The position numbers and the translations under genes were made by a program. Below are positions 7,649-17,116 of a DNA stretch of 64,000 nucleotides, piece after piece (position 1 is the stretch's first letter; each line of letters begins with the position of its first letter). Origin of the DNA: Pseudochelatococcus lubricantis (lineage in GTDB: Bacteria > Pseudomonadota > Alphaproteobacteria > Rhizobiales > Beijerinckiaceae). Below the pieces are notes generated by a model. The model saw only the letters and a program-made list of their open reading frames with translations, was not told the DNA's origin and ran no database searches. Location of the stretch: the NCBI RefSeq assembly GCF_011762225.1, contig NZ_JAASQI010000005.1:124001-188000 (forward strand), given 5' to 3'.

Positions 7649-8701
7649 TTACCGGGCGAGCCACGCATTGAAGCGCTGGGTCAGCGCCTCGGCATTGTCG
7701 ATCCAGAAGTCAACGTCGAGCGCAAGTGCGTGCTCAAGGTTCGCGGGCGCGGTCGGCAGGTCGGCCTGAAGCTCGGGCGTCACCGCCGCCGCCGCCGCCT
7801 TCACGGGAAGGCCGTAGGCGATGTACTGGGGCAGCTTCGACTGGTTTTCCGGCTTGCTGGCGAAGGCGATGAAGTCCATGGCCGCGTCCTTGTTTTCCGC
7901 GCCCTTGAGGATCACCCAGCTATCGACAGCGTAGATGCTGCCTGGCCACACGATCTTGAAATTCTTGCCCTCGGAGCGGTTGATACCGGTGATGCGGCCG
8001 TTGTAGACGCTGGTGAACGCAACCTCGCCGGAGGCGAGAAGCTGCAGCGGCTGGGCGCCGGCCTCCCACCACACGAGGTTCGGCTTCAGTTCATCGAGCT
8101 TGCGGAAAGCGCGGTCGACGCCCTCCGGCGTGGCGAGCACGTCGTAGACCTCCTTGACGGGCACGCCGTCGGCGAGCAGCGCGAACTCCAGCGTGTACTT
8201 GGGGCCCTTGCGCAGCGCGCGCTTGCCGGGAAACTTCTTCGTATCCCAGAAATCCGCCCAGGACTGCGGGCCTTCCTTCAGCTTGTCGCCATCGTAGGCG
8301 ATTGCCGTGGACCAGACGATGGCGCCCACGCCGCAGTCGCTGACTGCGGAGTCGAGGAAGCTGTCGCGCCCGCCCAGCTTGTCCCAGTCGATTTCCTCAA
8401 AGAGGCCGTCGTTGCAGCCGAGCGCAAGCTCCTCCGCCTCCACCTGCACCGCGTCCCAGTTGGGGTTGCCCGCCTTGATCTTCGCTTGCAGGATGCCGAT
8501 GCCGCCATCCCACGCCTCGTCCAGAACGGGTTTGCCGGTCTGCGCGGCGAAGGGCTTGAAGTAGATTTCCCGCTGCGCATCCTGATAGTTGCCACCCCAC
8601 GAGACGACGGTCAGATCGCGTGCGGAGGCCGCGCCCGGCGCAATGGCCGCAGCAAGAGCCATGATCGCGCCGGACAGGAGCATAACGCTACGTTTTTTCA
8701 T
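7649..8701 (-). CDS. Periplasmic polyamine-type binding protein (PotD/PotF-like)
   Basis: A 350-residue secreted protein. A signal peptide (MKKRS, hydrophobic core, cleavage near SARD at 25-28) is followed by the family start LTVVSWGGNYQDAQREIYFKP and the typical inner motifs VWSTAIAYD, WADFWDTKKFPGKRAL and a C-terminal WLAR end. It would capture substrate for the two permeases. The genes run aminotransferase, binding protein, ATPase, permease, permease. The family also includes binders of other small amines and amino acids, so putrescine or spermidine is the likely but not proven substrate. Confidence 0.88.
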   Translation of the reverse strand: MKKRSVMLLSGAIMALAAAIAPGAASARDLTVVSWGGNYQDAQREIYFKPFAAQTGKPVLDEAWDGGIGILQAKIKAGNPNWDAVQVEAEELALGCNDGLFEEIDWDKLGGRDSFLDSAVSDCGVGAIVWSTAIAYDGDKLKEGPQSWADFWDTKKFPGKRALRKGPKYTLEFALLADGVPVKEVYDVLATPEGVDRAFRKLDELKPNLVWWEAGAQPLQLLASGEVAFTSVYNGRITGINRSEGKNFKIVWPGSIYAVDSWVILKGAENKDAAMDFIAFASKPENQSKLPQYIAYGLPVKAAAAAVTPELQADLPTAPANLEHALALDVDFWIDNAEALTQRFNAWLAR

Positions 8702-8767
8702 GTCATATCCCTCTGTTCACAGATTTCGCTTGTGTTTTATTATTGTGATATCGGCCGGGACCAATGT

Positions 8768-10162
8768 TCAAATTTGCTTTGCGACGGTGTCGAGTGTCAA
8801 TGCGAAGCGCGACAGCAAATCGTCTACCTCGCTCTCGGTGATGATCAGCGGCGGGCAGAAGGCGATGGCATCGCCCATGGCGCGGCTGATGACACCGTTG
8901 GCCTGCAGACCTGCGTTCACCAGCCCGCCCAGCGTGCCGGCGGGTTCGAGAGCCTTCTTCGCGGCCTTGTCCGTCACCAGTTCGACAGCCGCGATGAGGC
9001 CGACGCCGCGAACCTCGCCGACGAGGGGATGGCCGGCGAGCGCGTGCAGCCCCTCCAGCAGACGCCTGCCGCTTGCCACGGCGTTCGCCACCAGCCCCTC
9101 TTCCTCGATGATGCGGACGTTCTCAAGCGCCACCGCCGCCGCGACCGGATGCCCGCCGGCCGTGAAGCCGTGGCCGAAGGTGCCGATCGTGTTGCTCTGG
9201 TCCATGATGGGCGCGACGAAACGCTCGTTGGCGATGATCGCCGAAATCGGCAGGTAAGAAGACGACAGCGCCTTGGAGACGACCATGACGTCCGGCTTCA
9301 GGTTGAACGTCTCGGTGCCGAACATCCGCCCCGTGCGCCCGAAGCCGCAGATCACCTCGTCGGCGACGAACAGGATGTCGTATTTGCGCAGCACCGCCTG
9401 GATCTTGTCCCAATAGGTCGCGGGCGGCACGATGACGCCGCCGGCACCCATCACCGGCTCGGCGAAGAAGGCGGCGACCGTCTCCGGCCCTTCCGCGAGG
9501 ATGAGCTGTTCGAGTTCGTCTGCCCGGCGGGTGGCGAACGCCTCCTCCGTCTCTCCCGGCAGCGCGTCGCGCCAGAAGTGCGGGCTGCCCGTGCGCAGGA
9601 TGCCGGCCAGCGGCAGATCGAACGACTTGTGGTTGTTGGGCAGGCCGGTGAGGCTGGCGGAGGCGATGGTCACGCCGTGATAGGCGCGCTCACGCGCGAT
9701 GACTTTCTTGCGTTCGGGCTGCCCCAGGGCGTTGGAGCGGTACCAGATCATCTTCAGGACAGTGTCGTTGGCTTCCGAGCCGGAGTTCGTGAAGAACGCC
9801 TTGCTCATCGGCACCGGCGCCATGGAGACGAGCTTTTCCGCGAGGTCGATGACCGGGCCGTGCGATTTGTGGGTAAAATCATGATAATACGGCAGTTTCT
9901 CGAACTGCCGCGCGGCGGCGGCGGCAAGGCGCTTGTCGCCGAAGCCGACCGCCACGCTCCACAGGCCGGCCATGGCCTCGATATAGCGGTTGCCGGCGTG
10001 ATCGAAGACGTGGATGCCCTCGCCGCGGTCGATCACGAGAGGGCCGATCTCCTCATGCTTGCGGGCGTTCGTATAGGCATGAAGGTGATAGGCGATGTCG
10101 CGCGCCTCGGCGGAGTTGGGGGCGACGGGCGACACAGTATCGGATGTTGAAGTGGTCGACAT
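8768..10162 (-). CDS. PLP-dependent class III (omega) aminotransferase, probably polyamine:pyruvate type
   Basis: A 464-residue fold-type I aminotransferase. The N-terminal region has YHLHAYTNARKHEEIGPLVI and GNRYIEAMAGLWSVAVGFG, the middle has FTNSGSEANDTVLKM for cofactor phosphate binding, and the PLP lysine is the K in VVSKALSSSYLP (about residue 297). These motifs match beta-alanine or putrescine:pyruvate aminotransferases. The ATG at 10162 follows AGAGGAAG; the frame is open further upstream but without homologous-looking sequence. It is the first gene of the importer operon, so the substrate brought in is probably deaminated here. The exact amine is inference. Confidence 0.87.
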   Translation of the reverse strand: MSTTSTSDTVSPVAPNSAEARDIAYHLHAYTNARKHEEIGPLVIDRGEGIHVFDHAGNRYIEAMAGLWSVAVGFGDKRLAAAAARQFEKLPYYHDFTHKSHGPVIDLAEKLVSMAPVPMSKAFFTNSGSEANDTVLKMIWYRSNALGQPERKKVIARERAYHGVTIASASLTGLPNNHKSFDLPLAGILRTGSPHFWRDALPGETEEAFATRRADELEQLILAEGPETVAAFFAEPVMGAGGVIVPPATYWDKIQAVLRKYDILFVADEVICGFGRTGRMFGTETFNLKPDVMVVSKALSSSYLPISAIIANERFVAPIMDQSNTIGTFGHGFTAGGHPVAAAVALENVRIIEEEGLVANAVASGRRLLEGLHALAGHPLVGEVRGVGLIAAVELVTDKAAKKALEPAGTLGGLVNAGLQANGVISRAMGDAIAFCPPLIITESEVDDLLSRFALTLDTVAKQI

Positions 10163-10612
10163 GGCTTCCTCTCGTGATGCGTCTTCCGGGCATCGTGCGG
10201 CGTCGGGATGGCGCCGGACCGATCGCGGGGCCCGGCGGGGTTCGCGGCGAAGGGTACACAGCCCGCTGTAACGGCTGGACATGTCCGCCGCCGCGCGGCA
10301 GGCTCCGATGATGGCACCGGGACCGACGGCGTGCAAACGTTGCGGACGGGCGGCGATGGCGTAAGGCCACGAGACCGGTTGCCGCGGACTGCCGACCGCG
10401 CTCACCTGCCAGGCGGCAGCAGCCATCAGACCGCGATGCGCGGCTGCCTAGATGGACAGGCGCGCCCCCATGTCGATATTGCCGAGCATTGTGCTCCCCT
10501 CGAATATTATGCGTTAACGACTATCACCGTTCAAAAAAATGAGCAAGCGTTTTTGCTCATGTTGTAAGACGACCGGCAAGCCGCTATTCTTTCTGCATAA
10601 GGGGGGATTTGA
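10163..10612. promoter_or_regulatory. Divergent control region between aminotransferase and XRE-cupin regulator
   Basis: About 450 bases with no convincing gene. The part next to the aminotransferase is GC-rich; the part next to the regulator (about 10490-10612) is AT-richer and holds the inverted repeat annotated separately. Promoters for both directions are expected here. Confidence 0.6.
10539..10560. promoter_or_regulatory. Candidate operator: 8-bp dyad ATGAGCAA-N6-TTGCTCAT
   Basis: Perfect inverted repeat with arms 10539-10546 and 10553-10560, ending 52 bases before the ATG of the XRE-cupin regulator. Length and symmetry suit a dimeric HTH protein. It probably serves autoregulation and control of the divergent amine operon. 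It could also be read as a short RNA hairpin. Confidence 0.55.
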
Positions 10613-11191
10613 ATGCAGGACTTCGATGTGGGCGGCCGGCTGAAGGAATTACGGGTCGCCATGAATCTTTCCCAGCGGCGGCTAGCCGAGTCGTCCGGGG
10701 TTCCGCATGGCCAGATTTCGATGATCGAGACCAATAGAAGCAGTCCTTCTGTTGCATCTTTGCGCAAAATTCTGGGCGGTCTTGGGATATCGTTGTCAGA
10801 GTTTTTTGAGCCGGATTCAGCGATTCCTGCTGACGTGTTCTTCAAGCCGCAGGATCTGCGCGACCTGACATCCCGGCTTTTCACCACGCTCGGAGAGCCG
10901 ACGGGACATATGTCCCTGCGGCAGGTTGGCGACGCGCGGGCGCACAATCTCCAGATACTCTACGAGCGTTACGATCCTGGCGCGGACACGGGCGCCTCCA
11001 TGCTGGAGCACGTGGGCAGCGAAGGCGGCATCGTGATATCCGGCGAAATCGAGCTGATAGTCGGCGACCGCTCCGCGATCCTGAAGGCGGGCGACAGCTA
11101 TCTGTTCAACAGCTCCGAACCGCACCGCTTCCGCAACATCAGCGACCGGGAGGCCGTCGTCGTCTCGGCCTGCAGTCCGCCCTACCTGTGA
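10613..11191 (+). CDS. XRE-family regulator with C-terminal cupin domain (PuuR-like)
   Basis: A 192-residue protein. An HTH domain spans about residues 8-62 (LKELRVAMNLSQRRLAESSG, then HGQISMIETNRSSPSVASL) and a cupin_2 barrel about 105-188 (EGGIVISGEIELIVGDR, LKAGDSYLFNSSEPHRF). This two-domain class often senses a small metabolite in the cupin. PuuR of E. coli, which represses putrescine use, has this plan. It is transcribed away from the amine operon across a shared control region, so it most likely regulates that operon. The ligand is not known from sequence. Confidence 0.85.
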   Translation: MQDFDVGGRLKELRVAMNLSQRRLAESSGVPHGQISMIETNRSSPSVASLRKILGGLGISLSEFFEPDSAIPADVFFKPQDLRDLTSRLFTTLGEPTGHMSLRQVGDARAHNLQILYERYDPGADTGASMLEHVGSEGGIVISGEIELIVGDRSAILKAGDSYLFNSSEPHRFRNISDREAVVVSACSPPYL

Positions 11192-11517
11192 GCGCCGGGA
11201 GAGCCCCTGTCGCATCAAACCAAAAGCGTATGCGCTTCTTGGTTTGATGCGTTGACAAAGAGATGTAGTGGCAGCACGGTTCGGCTTGAAGGTGCGACTT
11301 CTTAGCCTTCCATGCACGCGGTGCGTGCAGGTGATCCATCCCGAAACTGCGGCAGACCCTCATTCACATATGTTAAATATAGCATTATAAATGTATAGTT
11401 CATGTTCAGGCGTGTGAGTAGCAGCGAAGGGCTTTCTTGTCGTGGTCGAAATAGTTGTACTGGAAGGGCCCCGGACGGCGGCCGGTTCCGGGCAGCGGAG
11501 CAAGACGCAGGCGTAGC
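11192..11517. other. Gene-free stretch with a long stem-loop and an AT-rich promoter-like part
   Basis: The 326 bases between the XRE-cupin gene and the LuxR-type gene. Near the left end is an 18-pair stem-loop (11211-11251). The part at about 11363-11405 is AT-rich and could carry the promoter for the LuxR-type gene. No coding frame of interest is seen. Confidence 0.5.
11211..11251. repeat. Long stem-loop downstream of the XRE-cupin regulator
   Basis: Arms 11211-11223 and 11239-11251 pair over 13 bases (CGCATCAAACCAA with its complement). They continue inward with AAGCG/CGCTT (11224-11228, 11233-11237) around the loop TATG, with one bulged C at 11238. No T-run follows on either strand, so it is either a processed 3' end structure or an interspersed palindrome. 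Confidence 0.7.
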
Positions 11518-12672
11518 ATGCGAACGCGAAGCATTCGGAAAGTGTACGCCGAACTGGGCGAATTGATCGAGGCGGCCGCGCTGCAGCCCGACCGCTGGAC
11601 GGATGTCGTCGCCGCGCTGCAGGTCGCTACCGGAGGAACGCGGATATCGATGCAATCGCACGATATGTCCCGCCCCACGGCCGAGCCGCTGATCGCTTCC
11701 GGATGGGATGAGAACGATCTGGACACGTATGGCCAATACTATGCCAACATCAATCCGTGGGCGGGGCCGCTGCAGAAGATGCCGCTGCTCGTGCCGACGC
11801 TGTCCGACCACGTCCTGCCTCTCTCGCAGCTTCGCAAGAGTGAATTCTACAACGACTGGCTCAAGCCGGTGCAGGCTGCGGACAGCGCCACGGGCGTGCG
11901 CCTGATCGATCGCGACGGACGCTTCGCGGTGCTCGCGGTGCACTACAGCTCGCGCCGAAGCGCACAGTTTCATCCCGAGTTGCAGAAGCTTCTCATGACG
12001 CTGGCGCCGAAAATGCGCGATGCGCTGGAGATGAACAGCCATACGTTCAGGCGCACGATCGCCGTGCCAACCGGATCGCTGGTGCATTCCATGTTCGAAC
12101 CCGCGATCTGCGTCGACCGGGAAGGGCATCTGCTGGATTTCAACGCCGCCGCGGAAACCGGCCTGCTGAACCCCCGGATCATCCGCCTGTCGCCCGACAG
12201 GACGCTCTCGTTCGGCGCGGCGCAGGAGAATGCCGCGATCTACGGCGAGCTGCATAATGTCTGCGTGCACGGCAGGCCGTCGGTCGACAGCCCCACCATC
12301 TCCTTCGGGCCGTTCCGTTTCGCAGTGTCCTTTTTTGCACTCAACCGGCGTTTGATCCACTCGCCCCGCCGCGACGTCGGCAGCTTCTTCGCGGACAGGA
12401 TCGTCGCGCTGCTCGTTTTCCGCGACATCCCGCAGCTCCGACAGAGCCGCGCGGAAAGCCTGCGAACGCTCTATCGTCTGACGCCCTCCGAGATAAGGGT
12501 GGCGGAAGCCTTCATGAACGGCAGCTCCCCGCAGGAATGCGCGAACGCAATCGGGATGAAGTACGAGACTTTCAGAAGTTACCTGAAGAACATCTACAAG
12601 AAGGTCGGCGTGCACAGCCAGAAGGAGCTGCTGCGCCTGCTGCAGGACAAGGACCGCTTGCCGGCCCGTTAA
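11518..12672 (+). CDS. LuxR-type HTH transcriptional regulator
   Basis: With the ATG at 11518 the protein has 384 residues; a TTG at 11455 would add 21. The C-terminal 60 residues form a LuxR-type HTH (LTPSEIRVAEAFMNGSSPQE, then FRSYLKNIYKKVGVHSQKEL). The N-terminal 300 residues have no clearly recognised domain but include a PAS-like stretch (FEPAICVDREGHLLDFNAAAE) typical of sensors. It stands alone between the amine regulator and a MATE pump, and its targets are unknown. Confidence 0.78.
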   Translation: MRTRSIRKVYAELGELIEAAALQPDRWTDVVAALQVATGGTRISMQSHDMSRPTAEPLIASGWDENDLDTYGQYYANINPWAGPLQKMPLLVPTLSDHVLPLSQLRKSEFYNDWLKPVQAADSATGVRLIDRDGRFAVLAVHYSSRRSAQFHPELQKLLMTLAPKMRDALEMNSHTFRRTIAVPTGSLVHSMFEPAICVDREGHLLDFNAAAETGLLNPRIIRLSPDRTLSFGAAQENAAIYGELHNVCVHGRPSVDSPTISFGPFRFAVSFFALNRRLIHSPRRDVGSFFADRIVALLVFRDIPQLRQSRAESLRTLYRLTPSEIRVAEAFMNGSSPQECANAIGMKYETFRSYLKNIYKKVGVHSQKELLRLLQDKDRLPAR

Positions 12673-12756
12673 ACCCCCGAGGTTTTGTCAGGGGTTCCAG
12701 AGCGCGTTCCGATCAGATGGAAGCATCCGACCGTTTCCGTGGAATGGCGACACGCT

Positions 12757-14196
12757 CTACGGCACCGGACGCGGGAAGCGTACGAGACCGAGGCGTTCGC
12801 GCCTCGTCCAGCGCACTATCATCAGCGTGGCGACGGTCGCCAGGCCGACGGCCAGCCCCATCCAGATGCCGGCGCCGCCCAGCCCGGCGCCGAACGCAAG
12901 CCCCACGCATAACGGAAGCCCGATGAACCAGTAGCCGACGATGGCGTAGATCATCGGCACGCGAGTGTCGTGCAGCCCGCGCAGCACCGCCGCGCCCAGT
13001 ACCTGGCCGCCGTCGGCGAGCTGGAACAGCGCCGCGAAGGCGAGAAAGGTGACCGCAAGCTCGACCGCCCGCGCATTGAGCGGGTTGTGAATATCGAGGA
13101 ACACGCTGACCAGCGTCACCGGCATGACCGTCATCAGCATGGCGGCAATGGCCATCGCCGCCATGCCGAGGCCGATGCCGATCCAGCCGGCGCGCGTCAC
13201 GCCGTCCTTGTCGCCCGCGCCATGGGCGCGTCCCACACGCACGGTAACCGCCTGCGACAGCCCGACCGGCACCATGAAGGTGATGCCGGCGAGCTGTATC
13301 GCGACCGCATGCGCCGCCAGTTCCGCCTCGCCGAGCCAGCCCATCATGAAGGCGGCGGCGTTGAAGACGCTGATCTCGAAAGTGGAGAGGGCCGCGATCG
13401 GCAGCCCGAGCCGCCACAGAGCGCGAAAGCGCGGCCAGTCCGCCCGCCAGAAGAACCCGAAAAGGTGGTAGCGCCGGAAGCGTCTGTCCCGCAGGACGAC
13501 GACCGCCATGGTCGTGAACAGGACGATGTTGGCGATCGTGCTGGCAAGACCGGAGCCGATCATCTCCAGCCGGGGAAAGCCAAGATTGCCGAACACCAGC
13601 AGCCAGTTCCCGAGGATGTTGAACAGAATGGCGGCGACGGCCGCGCCGAAGGCCCATTGCGGGCGTTCGAGCGCGGAAACGAACGACCGCAGCACCAGAT
13701 AGCCGAGAAACGGCAGCAGCCCCCACATGAACACCCGCAGGTAGCTGCCCGCGAGGCGCGCAAGCTCCGGCGGCTCGCCGATGGCGCGCAGCACGGCGCC
13801 GCCGTTCCACAGGAGCAACGCGCAGGGAATGAAGACGATGATCGCCGACCACAGCCCCTGCCGCACCGTGCGCCGGACTTCGCGCACCGCGAAGCGGTTC
13901 TTACCCAGTTCGCGCGCGATCATCGGCGAGACCGCCGTCAGCAGGCCGAGCGAGAACAGCATCACGAGCGTATAGAGATTCGTGGCGAGCGTGCCGGCGG
14001 CGAGCGACTGCGAGCCGAGGCGGCCGATGAAGATGACATCCGTCACCGTGATGGCCATCTGCGCGAGCGTCGTCAGGACAAGCGGCCAGCCGAGCGCCGA
14101 CGTGGCGCGCAATTCGCGCCGCCATGCGGGAAAGCCGCGGTCCGGCGAAGAGGTGGAAGTCGCCAATGAGGAAAGCTGCGTCATGATGAGGCACAT
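12757..14196 (-). CDS. MATE family multidrug efflux pump (NorM-like)
   Basis: A 479-residue membrane protein with about twelve hydrophobic segments in two homologous halves. The N-terminal half has the MATE start ([36 protein letters not shown]) and the second half repeats the pattern ([36 protein letters not shown]). These pumps use Na+ or H+ gradients to expel cationic drugs. An ATG at 14184 is an alternative start. It is a single leftward gene. Confidence 0.88.
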   Translation of the reverse strand: MCLIMTQLSSLATSTSSPDRGFPAWRRELRATSALGWPLVLTTLAQMAITVTDVIFIGRLGSQSLAAGTLATNLYTLVMLFSLGLLTAVSPMIARELGKNRFAVREVRRTVRQGLWSAIIVFIPCALLLWNGGAVLRAIGEPPELARLAGSYLRVFMWGLLPFLGYLVLRSFVSALERPQWAFGAAVAAILFNILGNWLLVFGNLGFPRLEMIGSGLASTIANIVLFTTMAVVVLRDRRFRRYHLFGFFWRADWPRFRALWRLGLPIAALSTFEISVFNAAAFMMGWLGEAELAAHAVAIQLAGITFMVPVGLSQAVTVRVGRAHGAGDKDGVTRAGWIGIGLGMAAMAIAAMLMTVMPVTLVSVFLDIHNPLNARAVELAVTFLAFAALFQLADGGQVLGAAVLRGLHDTRVPMIYAIVGYWFIGLPLCVGLAFGAGLGGAGIWMGLAVGLATVATLMIVRWTRRERLGLVRFPRPVP

Positions 14197-14280
14197 CTAG
14201 CTGAAAAAATGTGCAATCGCCATGACCGCTGCCGGCAGGGCTGGCGGTTCTGCCATGCGCGCCGGGCGGTGCGCGGCGCG

Positions 14281-14925
14281 TCAGCCGCGTGAGCGCTCGT
14301 CTTGCGCGAGAATGTGGCGGACGCCGTGGTTGAGATAATCCCAGCCGGTGTAGAGTGTCAGCACAGCGGAAATCCACAGCAGCGCGATGCCGATTCGCAG
14401 GGTGCCGGGCAGAACCGCCTCGCCCGCCTGCCCGGCGATGAGGAACGATAGGGCCACGAGCTGCGCCGCCGTCTTCCATTTCGCCACCTTGGTGACGGGC
14501 ACGCTGACCCGCAGGTCCGCGAGGAACTCGCGCAAGCCGGAGACCAGTATCTCGCGGCAGAGGATGATGAGCGCCGCCCACAGGGACCAGCTCTTGATGG
14601 TGCCGTCCGCCACCAGCATGAGCAGGGAGGCCGCCACCAGCAGCTTGTCGGCGATGGGATCGAGCATCCGCCCCAGCGCCGATTGCTGCGACCATGCGCG
14701 GGCGAGATAGCCGTCGAGATAGTCCGTCACCGCCGCCAGCACGAAAATGGCGAGCGCCACCCAGCGCATTTCCCGCTCGTTCGGCCAGAACAGGCACACG
14801 ACAACCGCCGGTACGGCGAGGATGCGTCCGTAGGTGAGCAGGTTGGGCAGGTTCATCGCGCTGGAGGGACGCTTAGGTCCGGAAGCGGGGGAACTGGCGG
14901 AACTGTTCAAGGGGGGCGTGCTCAT
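14281..14925 (-). CDS. pgsA: CDP-diacylglycerol-glycerol-3-phosphate 3-phosphatidyltransferase
   Basis: An inner-membrane enzyme that makes phosphatidylglycerol phosphate, the committed step to phosphatidylglycerol and cardiolipin. The CDP-alcohol motif is complete: DYLDGYLARAWSQQSALGRM followed by LDPIADK. Two starts are possible. The ATG at 14925 gives 214 residues with a Ser/Pro-rich N-terminal tail and has a weak GGTGG site. The ATG at 14856 gives 191 residues starting MNLPNLLTYGRI like most homologues. It follows uvrC with 43 bases between, a common pairing in this bacterial group. Confidence 0.9.
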   Translation of the reverse strand: MSTPPLNSSASSPASGPKRPSSAMNLPNLLTYGRILAVPAVVVCLFWPNEREMRWVALAIFVLAAVTDYLDGYLARAWSQQSALGRMLDPIADKLLVAASLLMLVADGTIKSWSLWAALIILCREILVSGLREFLADLRVSVPVTKVAKWKTAAQLVALSFLIAGQAGEAVLPGTLRIGIALLWISAVLTLYTGWDYLNHGVRHILAQDERSRG

Positions 14926-14968
14926 GCGTATCCACCAGATCGGCTTGCAAACAAACTCCGGAGCGGGA

Positions 14969-16990
14969 TCACCCTTCCCGCTCGTGAAAAAACCCATAGA
15001 CCATTTTCGCCGTCGCCGCATTGATTCCCGGCGCGCCGCGCAAATCCTCCAGCGAGGCCTGCGAAACCGCCTTGGCCGTGCCGAAGTGCAGCAGCAGCGC
15101 CCGCTTGCGCGCCGGCCCGATGCCCGGGATCTCGTCGAGCGGGCTCTTTGTGAACTCGCGCTTGCGCTTCGCCCGGTGCGTGCCGATGGCGAAGCGGTGC
15201 GCCTCGTCCCGCAGACGCTCGACATAGTAGAGCGTCGGATCGCGCGGAGGCAAGCGGAAGGGCACACGCCCCTCGACGAAGAACGTCTCCCGGCCGGCGT
15301 CGCGGTCCGCGCCCTTCGCCACCCCGACGACGGGAACGTCGCTCACGCCGGTCTCCGCCAGCACGGCCCGCACCGCCGCCACCTGCCCCTGTCCGCCGTC
15401 GATGAGCAGCAGGTCCGGCCAGGTCGGGAAGGCGCCGTTGCCGCCCTCTTCCTCCTCCGCGGCGGTGTCGAAGGCCGGGCGCGGACCTTCCTTGACGAGC
15501 CGCGAGAAGCGGCGCTGCAGCACCTCTTTCATCATGCCGAAATCGTCCCCCGGCGTCAGCTCCGTGGAGCGGATGTTGAAGGTGCGGTAGTGCGTTTTCA
15601 TGAAGCCGTCCCGCCCGGCGACGATCATGGCGCCGACCGCGTTCGTGCCCGAGATGTGCGAGTTGTCGTACACCTCGATGCGGCGGGGCGGATGCGTGAG
15701 CCCGAAGGCCTGCGCCACGGCGGCGAGCAGCTTGTCTTGCGAGGCGGTGTCGGCGAGCCTGCGCGCCAGCGCCTCCTGTGCGTTCTGCGCCACGTGGGCG
15801 ACGAGCGTGCGCTTCTCGCCGCGCCGGGGCACGGCCAGCTCCACCGCATGCCCGGCGCTGGTGGAGAGGGCCTCCTCCAGCAGGCGGTGCTCCGTCGGCG
15901 TGTGCGACAGCAGCACGAGGTGCGGGCACGGCTTGTCGTCATAGAACTGCACGAGGAAGGCGGACAGAACCTCCTCCGGCGGCAAATTCCTGTCGGCGCG
16001 TGGAAAATACGAGCGATTGCCCCAGTTCTGGCCGTTGCGGAAGAAGAACACCTGCACGCAGAACAGGCCGGCCTCGGCGGCGATGGCGAACACGTCCGCC
16101 TCCTCCACGGAATGCGGGTTGATGCTCTGCGTGCCCTGCACGACGGAGAGCGCCGCGAGACGGTCACGATAGCGCGCGGCGCGCTCGTAATCCAGATTCT
16201 CCGCCGCCTCCTGCATCTCCTCCGCCAGCCTGCGCTTCACGGCGGACGACTTGCTGGACAGGAAGTCCCCCGCTTCCTTGACCAGCGTCGCATAGTCCTC
16301 CAGCGATATCTCGCCGGTGCACGGGGCGGAGCAGCGCTTGATCTGGAACAGCAGGCAGGGGCGCGTGCGGTTCTCGTAGTAGCTGTCGCTGCAGGTGCGC
16401 AGCAGGAAGGCGCGTTGCAGGGCGTTGATGGTGCGGTTGACGGCGCCGCTGTCCGCGAACGGCCCGTAGTAGCGCCCTTTGCGCACCCGTGCGCCCCTGT
16501 GCTTGACGAGCTGCGGCGCCGGATGATCCCCCGTGAGCAGGATATAGGGGAAGGACTTGTCGTCGCGCAGCAGCACGTTGTAGCGCGGGCGCAACTGCTT
16601 GATCAGGTTGGCTTCCAGCAGCAGCGCCGCCGTCTCGGTATCGGTGGTGATGAACTCCATCGCCGCCGTCTGCGCGATCATGCGCATGGTGCGGTTGCCG
16701 CCGTGGCCGATGCCGCGCACGTAGGAGGCCACCCGCTTCTTCAGGTCGAGCGCCTTGCCGACGTAAAGCACCTCGCCGTCGGCGTCGATCATGCGGTACA
16801 CGCCGGGCAGATGCGGCAGCGTTTTCCAGAACCGGCGGATAACCTCCGCGCCGGCGCGCACCGAGACGGGCGCGTCCGCCTCATCGGCCCACAGTTCGGC
16901 GTCGGCTGCCTCCGTATTGGCCATCCCGGTGTCGACGGCGGAATCCTCCGCGGGAACGGTGCCGGGCGACGGGTCGTCAGAATGCATCAT
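14969..16990 (-). CDS. uvrC: UvrABC excinuclease subunit C
   Basis: A 673-residue nucleotide-excision repair nuclease that makes both cuts beside a lesion in the UvrB-DNA complex. Domains: GIY-YIG near residues 52-130 ([27 protein letters not shown]), a UvrB-interacting UVR region (about 250-290), the RNase H-like C-terminal nuclease ([31 protein letters not shown]), and two helix-hairpin-helix motifs at the end ([25 protein letters not shown]). An acidic N-terminal extension of about 40 residues precedes the core. It is divergent from the repair exonuclease gene at 17117. Confidence 0.96.
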   Translation of the reverse strand: MMHSDDPSPGTVPAEDSAVDTGMANTEAADAELWADEADAPVSVRAGAEVIRRFWKTLPHLPGVYRMIDADGEVLYVGKALDLKKRVASYVRGIGHGGNRTMRMIAQTAAMEFITTDTETAALLLEANLIKQLRPRYNVLLRDDKSFPYILLTGDHPAPQLVKHRGARVRKGRYYGPFADSGAVNRTINALQRAFLLRTCSDSYYENRTRPCLLFQIKRCSAPCTGEISLEDYATLVKEAGDFLSSKSSAVKRRLAEEMQEAAENLDYERAARYRDRLAALSVVQGTQSINPHSVEEADVFAIAAEAGLFCVQVFFFRNGQNWGNRSYFPRADRNLPPEEVLSAFLVQFYDDKPCPHLVLLSHTPTEHRLLEEALSTSAGHAVELAVPRRGEKRTLVAHVAQNAQEALARRLADTASQDKLLAAVAQAFGLTHPPRRIEVYDNSHISGTNAVGAMIVAGRDGFMKTHYRTFNIRSTELTPGDDFGMMKEVLQRRFSRLVKEGPRPAFDTAAEEEEGGNGAFPTWPDLLLIDGGQGQVAAVRAVLAETGVSDVPVVGVAKGADRDAGRETFFVEGRVPFRLPPRDPTLYYVERLRDEAHRFAIGTHRAKRKREFTKSPLDEIPGIGPARKRALLLHFGTAKAVSQASLEDLRGAPGINAATAKMVYGFFHEREG

Positions 16991-17116
16991 GATCTTTCAG
17001 AATGGATCCGGTTCGTTTCCCATGTAGGACAGCGCGGGACGGATTGCATCAGGAGCCTTCATCGGCGCACCATTTACGGCCATAGTATGCAGCCGTTCCC
17101 ACAGTTCCCGACCGCG

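Noticed and set aside
7619..10150. Open plus-strand frame of 843 codons across the binding-protein and aminotransferase genes
   Set aside because: It is antisense to two genes with clear family motifs, and its Arg/His/Gly-rich product has no domain. It is a by-product of GC-rich codon use.
10163..10426. N-terminal extension of the aminotransferase by 88 codons
   Set aside because: The extra residues are Arg/Pro/Ser-rich with no family similarity, and the ATG at 10162 has a good ribosome site.
14834..17086. Long plus-strand frame opposite uvrC that runs in frame into the SbcD-like gene
   Set aside because: The part before 17087 is antisense to uvrC and shows no protein features; the metallophosphoesterase begins at the HTADW motif.
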